Assembly: GCF_000283155.1 (NCBI RefSeq)
Contig: NW_004454178.1
Coordinates: 9,036,994-9,100,993 of the forward strand
Origin: Ceratotherium simum simum
Taxonomy: Eukaryota > Chordata > Mammalia > Perissodactyla > Rhinocerotidae
DNA: 64,000 nt
Reading direction: 5' to 3'
Part shown: positions 1 through 11,600 of the stretch, one piece after another
Numbering within the stretch: the first letter of the stretch is position 1
How the letters are laid out: every line of letters begins with the position of its first letter
Made by a program: the position numbers and the translations under genes
Notes under the pieces: generated by a model
The model's database searches: none
What the model was told of the DNA's origin: nothing
What the model saw: the letters and a program-made list of their open reading frames with translations, nothing else

Positions 1-408
1 GGCCCTTGTAGAACCAGGGCAAAAAACATGAAGACAGAAGCGCTGAGGGACAACTGAGGGAAGCTTCTTAGAGAAGAATAGTCCTGAGGAAGATGGCCAA
101 TATTCCAGGCACTGCATCATTTTCATTTAGTGGTTCCACAGACACTGAGTGAACACACGTTATGTGTGAGACCTCGTGCCAGGAGGTGGGAAGTTTGGAG
201 AAAAGCCTCAGGGAAGGTCGGTCCCCAAGGAACATTCTCCAGCCCCATGAGCCTTGGACATTTCTCTAATCAGTTCCCTCCTTATTTGATTTCTTTGCAC
301 TGAATAGCTGAAGCCTCTATAATAAAAACAAGCTTCAACCAAAGAGAAAATAAATAAGCAAAAAACTCAAAATACTCCTTCACCATTGAATAGCATCAAA
401 TCCTCCTC
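1..408. other. Intergenic flank, no gene seen
   Basis: I see no coding potential, RNA gene or clear regulatory element here. A weak L2-like stretch lies around 125-215 (last-exon-like wording such as gtgccaggaggtgg is typical of old L2 ends), but it is too decayed to delimit. Confidence 0.4.
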
Positions 409-422
409 TGACCCTTATTTCT

Positions 423-636
423 TTTTTTTTTTATAATTTATTTTTTATTTAGTTTTTTTCCCCAAAGCCCCAATAGATAGTTGTATGTCATAGCTGCACA
501 TCCTTCTAGTTGCTGTATGTGGGACGCGGCCTCAGCATGGCCAGAGAAGCGGTGCATCGGTGCGCGCCCGGGATCTGAACCCGGTCCACCAGCAGTGGAG
601 CATGCGCACTTAACCGCCAAGCCACGGGGCCGGCCC
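423..636 (-). mobile_element. ERE-type tRNA-derived SINE
   Basis: Perissodactyl SINE in reverse orientation. The poly(T) end comes first and the GGGGCCGGCC head comes last. The reverse complement carries the A-box-like GGCTTGGCGGTTAAGTGC and a B-box-like GGGTTCAGATCC. It is flanked by a clean 14-bp target-site duplication, TGACCCTTATTTCT, at 409-422 and 638-651, which shows retrotransposition by the L1 machinery. Confidence 0.93.
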
Positions 637-654
637 ATGACCCTTATTTCTGCA

Positions 655-1200
655 CGCAGTTTCTATTTCATCGTCTTTATTATGAAGATAACACGTTGAG
701 TGATCTTTTTGTCACTTGGCATTATTTTATAGAGACTGTTCCTTGTTTCAATGAACATATTTGTCATTTTAATGTCTGCACAATATTCTATTGTGTGGTC
801 AAATCATATTTGGTTTAACTAACTTACTGCCGGCTAGACATTGCATATGCTTCTAGCTCTTCATTAACATAGAAAATGTATTTATAATTATATTTGCATG
901 CATAAAGTAAGTTCCTTTTTTTCTCTTAAATAACTTACCCTGTCTATCACTCCAGAGGTAAAAGGAAGTAAAGCGTATGATCAGTTTTGTTGGCATGCCC
1001 TCCAGAAAGCATGGTCAAATTTATAGTGCCGCCAAGGGTTTCTAGAACCTTATAGAAAAAAATGGTTCTCCACACCTTTGCCACTTTTGAGTTTTACGCC
1101 TCCAAAAATTTTGTTGTTAGTTTAACAGGTTGGCGTACTTCCTGGTTCTAATTTTTAATTTGCATTTCTCTGGTATGGAGACAACTTTCCAGAAAGCATT
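655..1200 (-). mobile_element. Old L1 (L1M-type) fragment, antisense
   Basis: The wording follows the antisense 3' part of old mammalian L1 elements: ttaatgtctgcacaatattctattgtg, then a gap-ridden stretch, then taatttttaatttgcatttctct at the far end. It is strongly decayed and AT-rich compared with the surroundings. The subfamily is not assignable by eye and the borders are approximate. Confidence 0.6.
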
Positions 1201-2359
1201 TTCTCCTAAGGAACAGTGTCTCATCTTGCCAGGAGATGGTGCTGTGACTCTGTGCTTGGGCTCCCTGAGAAGGCGCCTTGCTGTTAGTGGTGGGCTGTGT
1301 GTATGCACCAGGAGAGGTGATGTTAAGAAATCTTCTGGTCTCCCCTGGAGCCCCACTTTCCCACCTGAGTTAAGAAGACCTGGTTTTGGTGAGGAGGTGA
1401 CACACCCCTGCTGGGCCTGCTCTGCCCTGCAGCGTATCTTTCGCTCTCTTGAAGTTCAACAGAACCCAAGTTTATGAAGTGTCCACTGCAGGCCAGACAT
1501 AGTTCACACCCTTCGAAAAACTCATAAGCTAATGGAGGAAAAATAAACAGACAAAATCAACTGTACATGCTGAGCTTCCGATAAAACAGGTTCAGAGTGC
1601 CATGAGTTATCGGGAACTGGGGAGACTGCCTCCAACAATAAGTATGTGGGATCCTGGGGGCTGAGCTGGGCCTGCTGGAGGCAGGTGAGCAGAGGGGAGG
1701 CAGTGGGGGCCAGGGTTTGGGGCCTGACCAAGAGCCACTGTGAGCCTGGAGCTCTGGTGAAGACAAAAGGAAGACGAAGCTGGGAAGACAGACAAAGAGA
1801 CAAACTGTGGTGGGACCTGAACGCCAAGCTCAGAAGTATGGACTTGATGGCCATTGAAGTTTTACAGCAAGAAAACGGCAGGGTTGGATTTGTGCTTTGG
1901 TGAAACTAGCCCAAGGTTTGACTGATTCGGTGGTTTTTCTGGTGTGTTCTGGGGACACATTTTCCTCCTCATCTGACCGACTCTCAGAAGTGGTTGATAC
2001 GGTTGCCCACTGCCTTCTTCTCAAAGTGCTCTCTTTCCTTGGCTTCTGTGAAACCACGGTGCTCTTTTCTCCCTCCTGCCTCTGTAGCTCCTCCTCAGTC
2101 TCCTGTGCCGCCTCTTCCCCTTCATCCAGCCATTAAACACTGTACTTCATCAAGGCTCCTCTTACTCTGCACTCTCCCCTGGGCGATCTAGGCCGCGCTC
2201 TGGGCTTAATTACACCCTGCACCAGGATGACTCAGCCCAGGCGCCCCCTCTGAGCTCCAGACCCATATATCCAACTGCCTGCTCGACAGCTCCTAGCTCC
2301 CAAACTGCATCCCCCCACCTCGCCCAATGCTGGTCCTCTTCTGGTGTTCCTCAGCTGAG
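1201..2359. other. Intergenic, no gene seen
   Basis: No ORF here resembles a known protein. A weak L2/MIR-like stretch lies at about 1450-1600. An AP-1/MARE-like ATGACTCAGCC lies at 2227-2237, followed by a CTCF-like motif on the minus strand at 2240-2253 (GGCGCCCCCTCTGA). The ORFs in this stretch are short and overlap in several frames, as expected by chance. Confidence 0.4.
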
Positions 2360-2690
2360 TGGACACACCACCACTCATCCTGTTAGGCAAGTTACAAATC
2401 TCAGAGGCTTCCTCATCACCTCCCTCTTCCTCACCTCCAGCCTATCCCCAAGTCCACTTGACCCTTCTTCCTCAACGCCACTCAGAACTGTTTGCTTCCT
2501 TCCATCTCCTTTCTGCCATCCCCCGGGCTACTGCAGAAAGTCCTAACTGGTCTTCCTGCCTCCACTCTGGCTCTGCGCCAATCCCCTCTTCACACCGCAG
2601 CCAGAGAATCTTTTCAAAATGTAGAACTGACTGCGTCACTCACTGTCCCAGTGACCCTCCATGGTGGCTTCCCATTGCTTTTATTTTTTT
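2360..2690 (+). mobile_element. L2 LINE 3' part, first piece
   Basis: Sense L2 3' sequence. It shows the typical order: tcttcctgcctccactctggc, then cacaccgcagccagagaatcttttcaaaa, then the tggcttcccattgctttt block. It breaks off at about 2690 and resumes at 3267, where the next expected L2 words (ctgcttttaaaataag, then ctgcaaggctctcc) appear. The element was therefore split by a later insertion. Confidence 0.75.
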
Positions 2691-3266
2691 AATGCTTTTA
2701 TTAAGATAATATAGAAAAGAGCGTAGAACAAATGTATAATCGAACACTCTTGAAACCAACTGCCATGAAAGGAGACAGACTCTTGCAGCCACCCAACTCC
2801 ATGTGCCCCTCAAAATAGAATTGTCCCCTTCCCCCCCCAGAGCAACTCTTTTATCCTAATTTCTCTGGTGAGCGTCTCCTTATTTTTCTTTGCCATCCAA
2901 GCACACACCCCTAAATACTGTCATTCACCTTTGTCTGTTTTGTTTTTTTTTTTAAAGATTTTTATTTATTTATTTTTTTCCTCCAAAGCCCCAGTAGATA
3001 GTTGTATGTCATAGCTGCCCATCCTTCTAGTTGCTGTATGTGGGACGCGGCCTCGGCATGGCCGGAGAAGCGGTGCATCGGTGCGCGCCCGGGATCCGAA
3101 CCCAGGCCACCAGTAGCGGAGCACGCGTACTTAACCGCTAAGCCACGGGGCCGGCCCTGTTTTGTTTTATTATTTATATGTCTGTTCGTTCTCCTTTAAT
3201 CTAGAGGTCCCCTTCCATCTCTGTTTCTTCCCTCTTGCAATGTATTTGTCTTGCAGAATCCCCACT
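2691..3266. mobile_element. Insertion inside the L2, unidentified old repeat
   Basis: This block interrupts the L2. Its left edge reads ttgctttta and its right edge ctgctttta, which may be a one-mismatch target-site duplication. The start (ttttattaagataatatagaaaag) resembles the antisense end of old L1 elements, so a 5'-truncated L1 is likely. It was itself later hit by an ERE SINE at 2949-3157. Confidence 0.45.
2949..3157 (-). mobile_element. ERE-type tRNA-derived SINE
   Basis: Reverse-oriented ERE, near-identical in body to the copy at 423-636. Poly(T) leads and the GGGGCCGGCC head ends the element. The flanks share CTGTTTTGTTTT (from 2936 and from 3158), consistent with a target-site duplication partly merged with the T tail. 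The B box reads GGGTTCGGATCCC on the reverse strand. Confidence 0.92.
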
Positions 3267-3800
3267 GCTTTTAAAATAAGAAAAAACATTCCCTTCCACT
3301 CCTGCAAGGCTCTCCTTGGTCTTGCCCCCCCCCCAATCCCTCCAGCCTCATCTCCCACCAGGCTGCTTTTTACTCTCTTTTCAACCGCATGCCAACCTTG
3401 CTTCGGTGCCCCTGTGCCTTCCCCATCTCCCTGCAGGACTTTTACAAAGGCTGTTCCCTCTGCTTGAAATGCACTTCCCTCCCTTGTGTCTCCCAGTTAA
3501 TCTCAACTTTTTGAATTTGAGTTGGAGCATTCTCTCCTCAGAAAAGCCTTCTCCACCTGCCGTGACTTGGTCAGTGCCCCTCCCCACCCCCAGAGCGTCA
3601 CACAGCCGCCTCCCTCCTCCTCCACAGCACAGGTCAATGTTGTGCTTTTCCATTTGTTGGTGAGATGATGTGTTGGTGAGATGATGACCATCAGCTCCAT
3701 GGAGGTGGGGCTTAGGTCTGCTTTTGCTCACCACTGTTCCTCCACTGTCTAGCTGGGTGCCTGGCACATAGTAGGTTTTCAATTAAAAATTTGCTGACTG
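3267..3800 (+). mobile_element. L2 LINE 3' part, second piece
   Basis: Continues the L2 of 2360-2690. It has the 3' hallmarks in order: catctcccaccaggctg, tgttccctctgcttgaaatgc, cagaaaagccttctcc, and the terminal gtgcctggcacatagtaggttttcaat, which is the L2 3' end. There is no coding value. Confidence 0.75.
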
Positions 3801-6800
3801 CTGCCCAAGGAGAGGTAGCCAGCAGACACCAACACAACTAGGAGAGAGACTGGGTGTGGAGACGTGGACTGAGGTGCCCTGATTCCTCGGAGGTGAGAGC
3901 TGACACAGCAGGGATGCAGGGATCGGTGGTGTCTAGAGAAGAATGGAGCAGTGAGAAGAGGTCCTCCCCAGAACACACGAGGCCATGCCAGGGTCCTTCT
4001 GCCCACCCCACAGTCTATAACGCAGGAGCCAGGCCTGGACTGGGATGGCTGGAGAGGCTCCTGGGTCCAACCACTCCCACTCGGGGCCACTGGGGCTGAG
4101 CTAAGTGGAAACAAATGTTGGCTGGCTTTCCCCCAGCCCAGCCCCTCCCTCTCAGCCCCTGCTCACCCCTCCCCCTCTTTTGAGCTCCCTGGGTTCTTTC
4201 TCCCTTTGACTGATGGAGTGATTGGAAGGTTGGGGGCATGGATAGGGTTGAGAGATGTGGAAGATGGGAGGCAGGTGGGCTCTGCGGGGAACTGGGGCCT
4301 GAGGTGGGGGTTCCCTTGGACAAAAGCCCAGAGGGAGTCCTGGAGGAAACTTGGCCTGCAAGGCAGGGAGGGATAAGGCTGGCTGAAGCTGGGAACCAGG
4401 CATTCGGGTTCCCACCCTGGGCTGGAAAGGCATATTCTCCTGACTTCAGGTGGGCTGGAAAAAGCCAATGTAGAGCAATCAGGGATATAGGAGGGAGAGG
4501 AAAGTGTCTCTCTCTCTTTCTTTTTTCCTTCCTTCCATCTCTCTAGAGGGCTGGGCTTTCCTCTTTCTGTTCTCCTGGGACCCGGAGACCCAGGGCCCTT
4601 AGGAATTCTCAAGCCCTGTCACCACCCTAAAGGAATGAGAGTTAGGTCCCATTGCTGGAGAAGGAGGAAGGGAGGGCAGTGGGGAGGGAGGGAGAGAGGG
4701 AGGTTATGGAGAGGGGAAGGGTCACAGGCCCAAATTCCTGGGCTCCTGCAGCTTCAGTCTCTCTGAGAAACAAAGAAACAGAGAAAGTGATTTAGAGACG
4801 ACACAAGGAAAGACCGAATTATGGAAATGGGAGAGACGTGAAAAGACACGAGAAAGACAGCGAGAGAGAATCCGACAGAGACAGAGGAGCTTTCCCCTGC
4901 AGCGATTCTGATCTTATCTACCTCCAGCTGCCTCTCTCCCCTTCCACAGTCCCCACCTCTGCCCCTCCTTCCTCTCCAGCCCCACAACCAGACACCCATG
5001 TCTCTCCTTCCCTGTTTCTCTTTTGCGCCAAGGCCTAGAAGTGGAGTTAACAGGTTGTTAGGATTCAAGGCAGAGCAATGGGGGAAGAGGTGGAGGGGGC
5101 CCAGTGCTCAGAGGACAGTGACAGGAGGATCAGAGTGATAGAACCCCATTCATGCTGCCCATTTCTGGGCTGCAATATTCCCATTCCAATCTCTTGTGAA
5201 TGTTCCTCTATCTGTATCTCTCTGCAGAGGTGGTGTGTGTGTGTGTGTGCATGCGAGCAAGGAAGTGATCTCCAGGGAGGCAGGCATGTGTCTCAACCTG
5301 AGCCAGCCCATCTGTGTGTCCATCCACACCTGTGGGTGAAAGTTACCCAGCACTGTTTAGGGGAGGTGAAGGTGTACTGTGGTTTCTGTGGGGTGATCTG
5401 GAAGCCTGTGCCCAGCTGTGGGTGTGTGTGAGTGTGCATGTGCGTGCACGCATCTTGATCTGTCTTTGTGTGCCTCTGTCTCAATGTCCTGGGCCCCAGC
5501 CCTGCTCCATGGAAAGTCTTCTAAGGTGATAGTGGTGAATTGAAGCCTCAGGAACATCTGGACTCATCTCTCTGAAGGTTTGGAGGGCATAAGGGCAGAA
5601 GTCATTGCTCTGCCTCTGCCCAGATGCCAGCCAACCCTAGATGGGAGAGGGGGCAGAGGCAAGGTTGCCCTTGGAACCGAGGCCCTGGGAATTGGGGCTT
5701 CAGGAGGCCCGCCCGTCACAGACCGCGGGCCACCTCTCCCTTGTCCCAGAGCTGCTGCAAGCTCTACTGGGTGGACTGATTCTGGAATGGGACTCTGTGG
5801 GGGGAAAGGAGGAGGGCTTGGGGAGTCCAGGGATGGCCAAATATTCTGCAAATCTGGCCAGAAGGAGTACTGCAGGAGGGGTGGGGCCATCTGTGTGTGT
5901 TTGTAGGAAAGGTGGGGGGTGGGGGCAGAAAGGCCGCCTGCGGGGGAGAAGGCTTCTTGGCAAACGCCCCAGTTTCCTGAGCTGATCCCTGCTCCCTGCC
6001 ACTGCTCCCAATTCTGTTGTTTCAATAACATCATTTTTATCCACCCCACAGAGAGACTGTGTCTTAGGAGGGGGAGGTGAGGGGCAGGGCCGGGGCATGA
6101 GGGGGTAGTAAAGGAGAGATGCTGGGGTCTGGAGGCAGCAGGGACCAGATTTGGGGTGCTCTCTCCTCGGGCAGAGGCAGGGCGGTCCCAGAGCCCTGGT
6201 CCCCTGATGACAAAGACAAATACATTAAAATTCTTGCCTCGGAGAAGAATGCAGGATAGGGAGAGCATTTCATAATCTGCAATAACAGTAGCAGGGAGGG
6301 GGCAGGGGTGGGCAGGGGTTTGGAACCCAGGCTGTGCTTCCCAGGGGGCTGCTCGTGGGCCACCTGTAGCCTCTGGGGACCCCCAGAGCCCTCCAGCTGC
6401 CTGCTCGGCACCATCTGGCCTGAGTGTGTGCCCAATCTGGGTATGTCTTTGAGTGTGCAGTGTCCAGAGTTGGCATTGCCCTGCAGAAACAACAACTGTG
6501 TACAAAATTAATAGGTGCAGGGACTGTGTGTGGCATCTAGATGCTATTAAAAACTAAAATGGGGGGGCATCACCTGGGCCATGACCCTCTCTCTATCTCC
6601 ATCAGCCACTAGCCTTCCCCCCAAGGTCCCTTCTCCTTCTCTAGAGTGCCCTAGCCCCCCCACCAGAACTCTCTGCACCCAGTACAAGGGACTAGCCTGA
6701 CACAGCCTGGACACCAGCGCCCTGGGGTGGGGCTCCCAGCAAACCCCAGGGCTTCCCTAAATGCCTAGGCCAACGTTTCTCCATCTCCTTTCTCTTCTCC

Positions 6801-7275
6801 ACTTGCTCATCCTTCCTTTCTTGGATCTGCCTTCTCCCCTGGGGTAGGCATCTATGGTCTTCTGTCGCATCCCCTCGGTTCCCCAGCCTCATCTTGATCC
6901 ACTTGTCTCCACTCCATGGGGACTCAGGATCTTGCCCTCTCTCTGCTCATCAGGGGTGTTCATCTCTCTTGGCAGTGGACTCCCTCCCCAAGTCCAGGTG
7001 CCCCCCCCCGCCCAACTCCAGATGACCAGGAGCTTTCCTCCGGGAGCCTGGAGTTTCTGCCACATGGGCTTGTGGTTCTCAATCTGTCCTCTGCACCCCA
7101 GGACACCCTTAAAGGTTGATGGCCGCTATAGATGGTGGTAGGGAGACTGGCCCTTGCTGTGGAATGTCCCACACCACCTGTCCCTCGACACCCCTGGGGC
7201 ACGCGGGGCTGGAGGGGAGGAGCAGGGACGGCAGTGGCTGCCAGCCCTCTTGGCGTGATGAATGGAGCTGTCCCT
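3801..7275. other. Intergenic region upstream of WNT6, no gene seen
   Basis: G+C-rich, mostly unique sequence without a recognisable gene. It contains TG-rich runs at 5232-5250 and 5428-5450. There is also a comparatively AT-rich patch at 6200-6280 and 6480-6560, within otherwise GC-rich sequence, that could be a conserved non-coding element. The longest ORF (minus strand, 5564-6505, 313 codons) has no recognisable domain and sits in sequence poor in stop codons. Confidence 0.4.
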
Positions 7276-7336
7276 CCTCCCCACGGGGCCTTTGATCTCC
7301 CCCCCCCCCGTGGGGAGGGGGCCAGGGGCATCAAAG
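7276..7336. promoter_or_regulatory. Inverted repeat with TCF/LEF-like sites upstream of WNT6
   Basis: A perfect 13-bp inverted repeat (7276-7288 and 7306-7318, CCTCCCCACGGGG and its complement) encloses a 17-nt loop that begins with CCTTTGATC (7289-7297), a full TCF/LEF consensus on the minus strand. A second TCF/LEF core, ATCAAAG, lies at 7330-7336 on the plus strand. The pair is about 1.2 kb before the WNT6 start codon. The sequences are seen directly. TCF control of WNT6 is inference. Confidence 0.4.
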
Positions 7337-8200
7337 ACATTTTTGTGGCATTAGAGAATCAGATAAACGCCATCTCACCTGCAGCTGGCTCTCCCACCCC
7401 TTCTGGCCCGGCCAAGCTGGGGAAGAGGCAGGGACCCGCGACACGCGAGGCCCGGCTGCGGGGAGTTCTGACCTCTCCATCTCTGGCAAGTCTGCAGCCT
7501 CAGCTCTATCGCTCGCTTACACGTGCGAGCGCTTGAGCGCAGGCCGTCAAGAGGTTCCTCTTGCTGTCTAATCTCCCCTCCGCACCCCCCTCCCCCGAGC
7601 GTGGGCTTGAAGAGGCGGGGTGGCTGGGGAGCGAGAGTGAAGGCCTAGGGCTTCCTCCTTAACGCCAGGAAAGGCTGAGAAAGGGGCGTGCGGCGCGGAG
7701 GCGGGGCCCGGTAAGAGGTGACCCCTCCAGAGTCCGCCCGTCGGGCCAGCGACTTCGACACCCCACCCCGGAGCACCGTGACCCCCCCCCCCGCCAACTT
7801 CCTCTCCTGGCCCCCGCTCCAGCATCTGCCTCCGCACCGCCCCCCACCCACCCAAACTCCCTCATTCCTGGGAAGTTTTCTCTCTTTACAGTCAACAAAC
7901 CTGTCAAACGTCTCCCTTCCAGCCCGTCCCCCATTCCTCAGCTCCTCTTCCTTCCCCCCCTTACCCTTCTCCACCCTACTTCCCCGCCCCTCCTTGCCCC
8001 CGACTCCGGGTGGCGGCGGAGGGCTCCCAGTCGGCGAGAGGCGAGGTGAGGGGGCGAGGCAAGCGGGTGCCGCAGCCACGAGCGCGCTCGGGCCCCGCCC
8101 CGGGACCTCGCTCCCGCCCTCCGCTGAGCTCCGCGCCCGCCGCCCCGGGGCGCGCGGCTCCCTCCCGAGAGTCCCGCCGCCTGACTGTCGCAACTGCCAC

Positions 8201-8495
8201 NNNNNNNNNNNNNNNNNNNNNNNNNNNNNNNNNNNNNNNNNNNNNNNNNNNNNNNNNNNNNNNNNNNNNNNNNNNNNNNNNNNNNNNNNNNNNNNNNNNN
8301 NNNNNNNNNNNNNNNNNNNNNNNNNNNNNNNNNNNNNNNNNNNNNNNNNNNNNNNNNNNNNNNNNNNNNNNNNNNNNNNNNNNNNNNNNNNNNNNNNNNN
8401 NNNNNNNNNNNNNNNNNNNNNNNNNNNNNNNNNNNNNNNNNNNNNNNNNNNNNNNNNNNNNNNNNNNNNNNNNNNNNNNNNNNNNNNNNNNNNNN
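8201..8495. other. Assembly gap (295 N) in the WNT6 promoter/5'UTR
   Basis: 295 unresolved bases lie 72 bp before the WNT6 start codon, inside very GC-rich sequence. The start site and most of the 5'UTR are probably hidden here. Confidence 0.99.
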
Positions 8496-8567
8496 GGCCC
8501 CCGCGCGCACCGGTTGGCCCCGCGGTCTCGCCCACTGCCCGCACCGGCCGGCCGTAGAGCGGGCACG

Positions 8568-8647
8568 ATGCTGCCGCCCGCGCCCTCCCGCCTCGGGCTG
8601 CTGCTGCTGCTGCTCCTGTGTCCGGCGCACGTCGGCGGACTGTGGTG
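8568..8647 (+). CDS. WNT6: WNT6 coding exon 1
   Basis: Codes for the signal peptide and ends in a split Trp codon (TG|G). The donor GTAAGT starts at 8648. Reading past the donor gives an in-frame stop at once, which supports the splice call. Confidence 0.97.
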
Positions 8648-11600
8648 GTAAGTGCTGCACCGGGCTGTCCCCGCGCAGCTCCGGACGCTCGAGGGTGGGG
8701 ACCTAGGGACCCACCGCGGGGCTCCGAACCGCGCTCCACTGCCTCTGCGCTCTACCTGCGCGCGGAGCCCAGCCTCAGGCAGCTGGAGAGGTGCGGGGAG
8801 GTGCGTGCCACTCGCTCTCCTGCCGGCCTCGGCCAGGGACACTTCTGATCTGCCACTTAGACGTTCCTAGCCCCCCACCCCACTCCGCACATTCTGTTGT
8901 ATTCCCTCCTCCCGTGTCCCCCACCCCCACCCCACCTCCCCCAGGTCACCAAGGAATTGGCAGGTGGGTAGGAAACAGCTACCGGGGAGACAGGGGGAAG
9001 ATCTGTAGTCAGAGATCCCAAGAAAAGACTGTGTGAGGAGGGCTCAGGATTTAGGGGAGGAGGGCTGGATTTGGGCAAAAGAGAGGAACAAGGTGGGAAG
9101 CCACAGCCAAGGGAGAGTCAAACAGCTGTCTCTTCGCCGCTCCACTTTGCCCATCAACCCACCAGCTTCTCTGGTCTCCTTCAGAGTGGGCAGTAGTGGC
9201 CAAGAAAGGGGGAAACTGAGTCAGGACCTTGGCTTTCTCTACTTCCTCCTTCCCGAGCAAAGAAGAGGAGGAAAGGCAGGAAAGGGACCGAGGCGCCCGG
9301 CCCTTCCAGATTTGGGGGTCATGGATGAAAAGATGTGCAGCTCAGGAGGTACTGGGAACCGAGGAGGGTCCTGATGGAAGGGAAGGAGGTCTGGCCCGCC
9401 AAGGAATGGGTTCGTCTTCCCAGTCCTGGCCTCCAGACCTGGCCCTAGCTAGAGCAGACACCTAGGCAGCGAAGGTTGCGGGAACTTTGAGTCTTGGGAG
9501 TGGACAGGGGCTGAGAAGGCTGGGTGCCCGGCCGGCGCTCAGAGATCTGAATCCCGTAGCCTTTTTTTTCCCTTCCAGTCTCCAGAGCAGCAAAGACCCG
9601 CCCGGAATAGCTCAGTGTTTAGAGAGGAGGGACTTGGACAACACCGCTGATACACCAGCCAATCCCGAGAAGGCAGGGTCTTGGCTATTTGCATATCGCC
9701 CTGTCATTGGCTGGATCGCTCTCCCCTCCGCTCCTCCCCCACCCCTGGATTTGGAAGGAGGTGTGGGGCAGGCAGATCCCTCTCTTCTAGGGGATCGAGA
9801 GCAGGATGCCCACACAGGGAGCTGCTGGCCGCGATCCCTCTTCCATGATGCGGGAGAGGCGTCCCTCGGGAGTGTCAGTGAGGGGGCAAATTGAGGATGA
9901 CCCAGGTCCCGGCTAGGGAACATGCATCCTTTGATCCTGACTTAGCATAACGCAGTAAGCAGCTTTGACATAGACAGACCTGAGATCTAATCTTGGCCAT
10001 TTGTTAAATCTGTGACGTGGGCAAGTCACTTCTCCCTGCCCCCCGCAATGCCTCGACTATAAAATAGGGAAACAGTCTCCCTACCTGGCAGGCTTGATAG
10101 GAGAATTAGGTGGGATGAACTACAAAATGATCTGACATTGGGAGGTGCTCCATAAATGTTAAGTCCCCTCCTCCACACCTCATGTTCTCCCAGCCAGAGT
10201 CCCCACGTGTGAAAAGGGGGATTAATTTAAATTTAAAATCCAGGGTCCCTGCTGGCCCGGTGGCGCAAGCGGTTAAGTGCGCACGCTCCGCTGCTGCAGC
10301 CCGGGGTTTGCCGGTTCGGATCCCAGGTGCGCACCCACGCACCGCTTGGCAAGCCATGCTGTGGCGGCCTCCTATATAAAGTGGAGGAAGATGGGCATGG
10401 ATGTTAGCCCAGGGCCAGTCTTCCTCAGCAAAAAAGAGGAGGATTGGCATTGGATGTTACCTCAGGGCTGGTCTTCCTCACCAAAAAAAAAAAAAAAAAA
10501 AAAATCCAGGGTCCCAAGCAATTAAAGGGATCTCTCTTGTTCTCCAAACACACCTTTCCTAACTCTGCCCTTTCTTGAGTATGGGGACAGGGGGTCTTTC
10601 CCTGGTGGTGGTGGTGGTGGTGGTGGTGGTGGTGGTGGTGGTGGTGGTTGCCTTCCCTGCCTTCCCTCTCCATTTGTCTAAATTGTTCTCATCCTTCCAG
10701 TTAAAATATCACTTCTGCCACGAAGCTGTCCCTCTGTCTTCCTTCCCTTGCCTTCTCTGTGCTCCCACTGCAGCCCATGCATTGGCAACTATGCCAGTTA
10801 CTACAATCTAGCAACAGCCATCTCCTCTTGGGTCTCTCTTCCCTGCTTCTGGAAGGCAGAGCCTTTGTATTTAGGGCCCTGGAGGCTAAAGATGCTGGGG
10901 ACAGTTTTGTGGAGTGTTGCTGAATTGGTTGATTCAGCTTTCTGGGATTTGTATCTGTGGGGGTTCCTTTGTTCAGGAGGGGCTGCTGGGTGGGAGCCAA
11001 GCCAGAGGGAGAGAGACCTGGTCCCTTGGAGACTGACCCTGAAGCTGGGAAGCAGGGAGTGGGGGAGGAGGTGAGGAGGGCAGGTGTGGGAGAACACAGA
11101 GGCCTTCATGGCCACAGCTGCAGGGCGAGCCGGGTGAAGAGTGAGGGGCTGGGGTGATAAGGTGGACTGCGACTGCCTCACTCAGATGCTTCTCAGAGAG
11201 ACCCTGCCTCTCCCCCTCTCCTGCCTGCCTTGGCCTCCTCACTCTCCTCTGTCTGTTTCTGACACTTCATTCCTCTGGTCTGAGCCCAGATTCCCTCTCT
11301 CAGGCTCTTTGACTCTGCTTGCTTACACTCCTGTCCCCACCCCACCCCACCAGTGCCCTCCAAGATCAGGTTTGGGCTGGTGGGCCAGACCCAGCATCCC
11401 AGGTGGCCTGAGGCTCCTGCCACTGCCCCCCACGCCCCCGCCCCAGCTTCCCTTTGGCTGGGAGCTTTTTCCGGCCAGGAGCCTCTAGGCTGTTCTCTGA
11501 TGTCTAGGACCTGCTTGCTGGCCAGGCCGGAGCTCCAGCGGTGGACAGGGAAGCAGCTGGACCCGCAGCAGCCCCCCGCAGGCCACTCTGACATCCTAGC

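Larger units (their letters stand above)
7390..8870 (+). promoter_or_regulatory. WNT6: WNT6 CpG island and promoter region
   Basis: Dense CpG sequence begins near 7390 and runs past WNT6 exon 1. No TATA box is seen close to the start codon. The transcription start cannot be placed because bases 8201-8495 are unresolved. The ATG at 8568 has A at -3 but C at +4, a moderate Kozak context. Confidence 0.65.

Noticed and set aside
5564..6505. 313-codon ORF on the minus strand upstream of WNT6
   Set aside because: No recognisable domain, biased low-complexity composition, no splice or promoter context. Overlaps several other open frames in stop-poor GC-rich DNA.
7645..8739. 364-codon ORF on the minus strand over the promoter gap
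   Set aside because: Extended only by unresolved N codons and GC-rich sequence. No known domain.
10250..10500. tRNA gene suggested by GGTTAAGTGC and GGTTCGGATCC boxes
   Set aside because: These are the pol III promoter boxes of ERE SINEs, with tail and target-site duplication. No tRNA cloverleaf.
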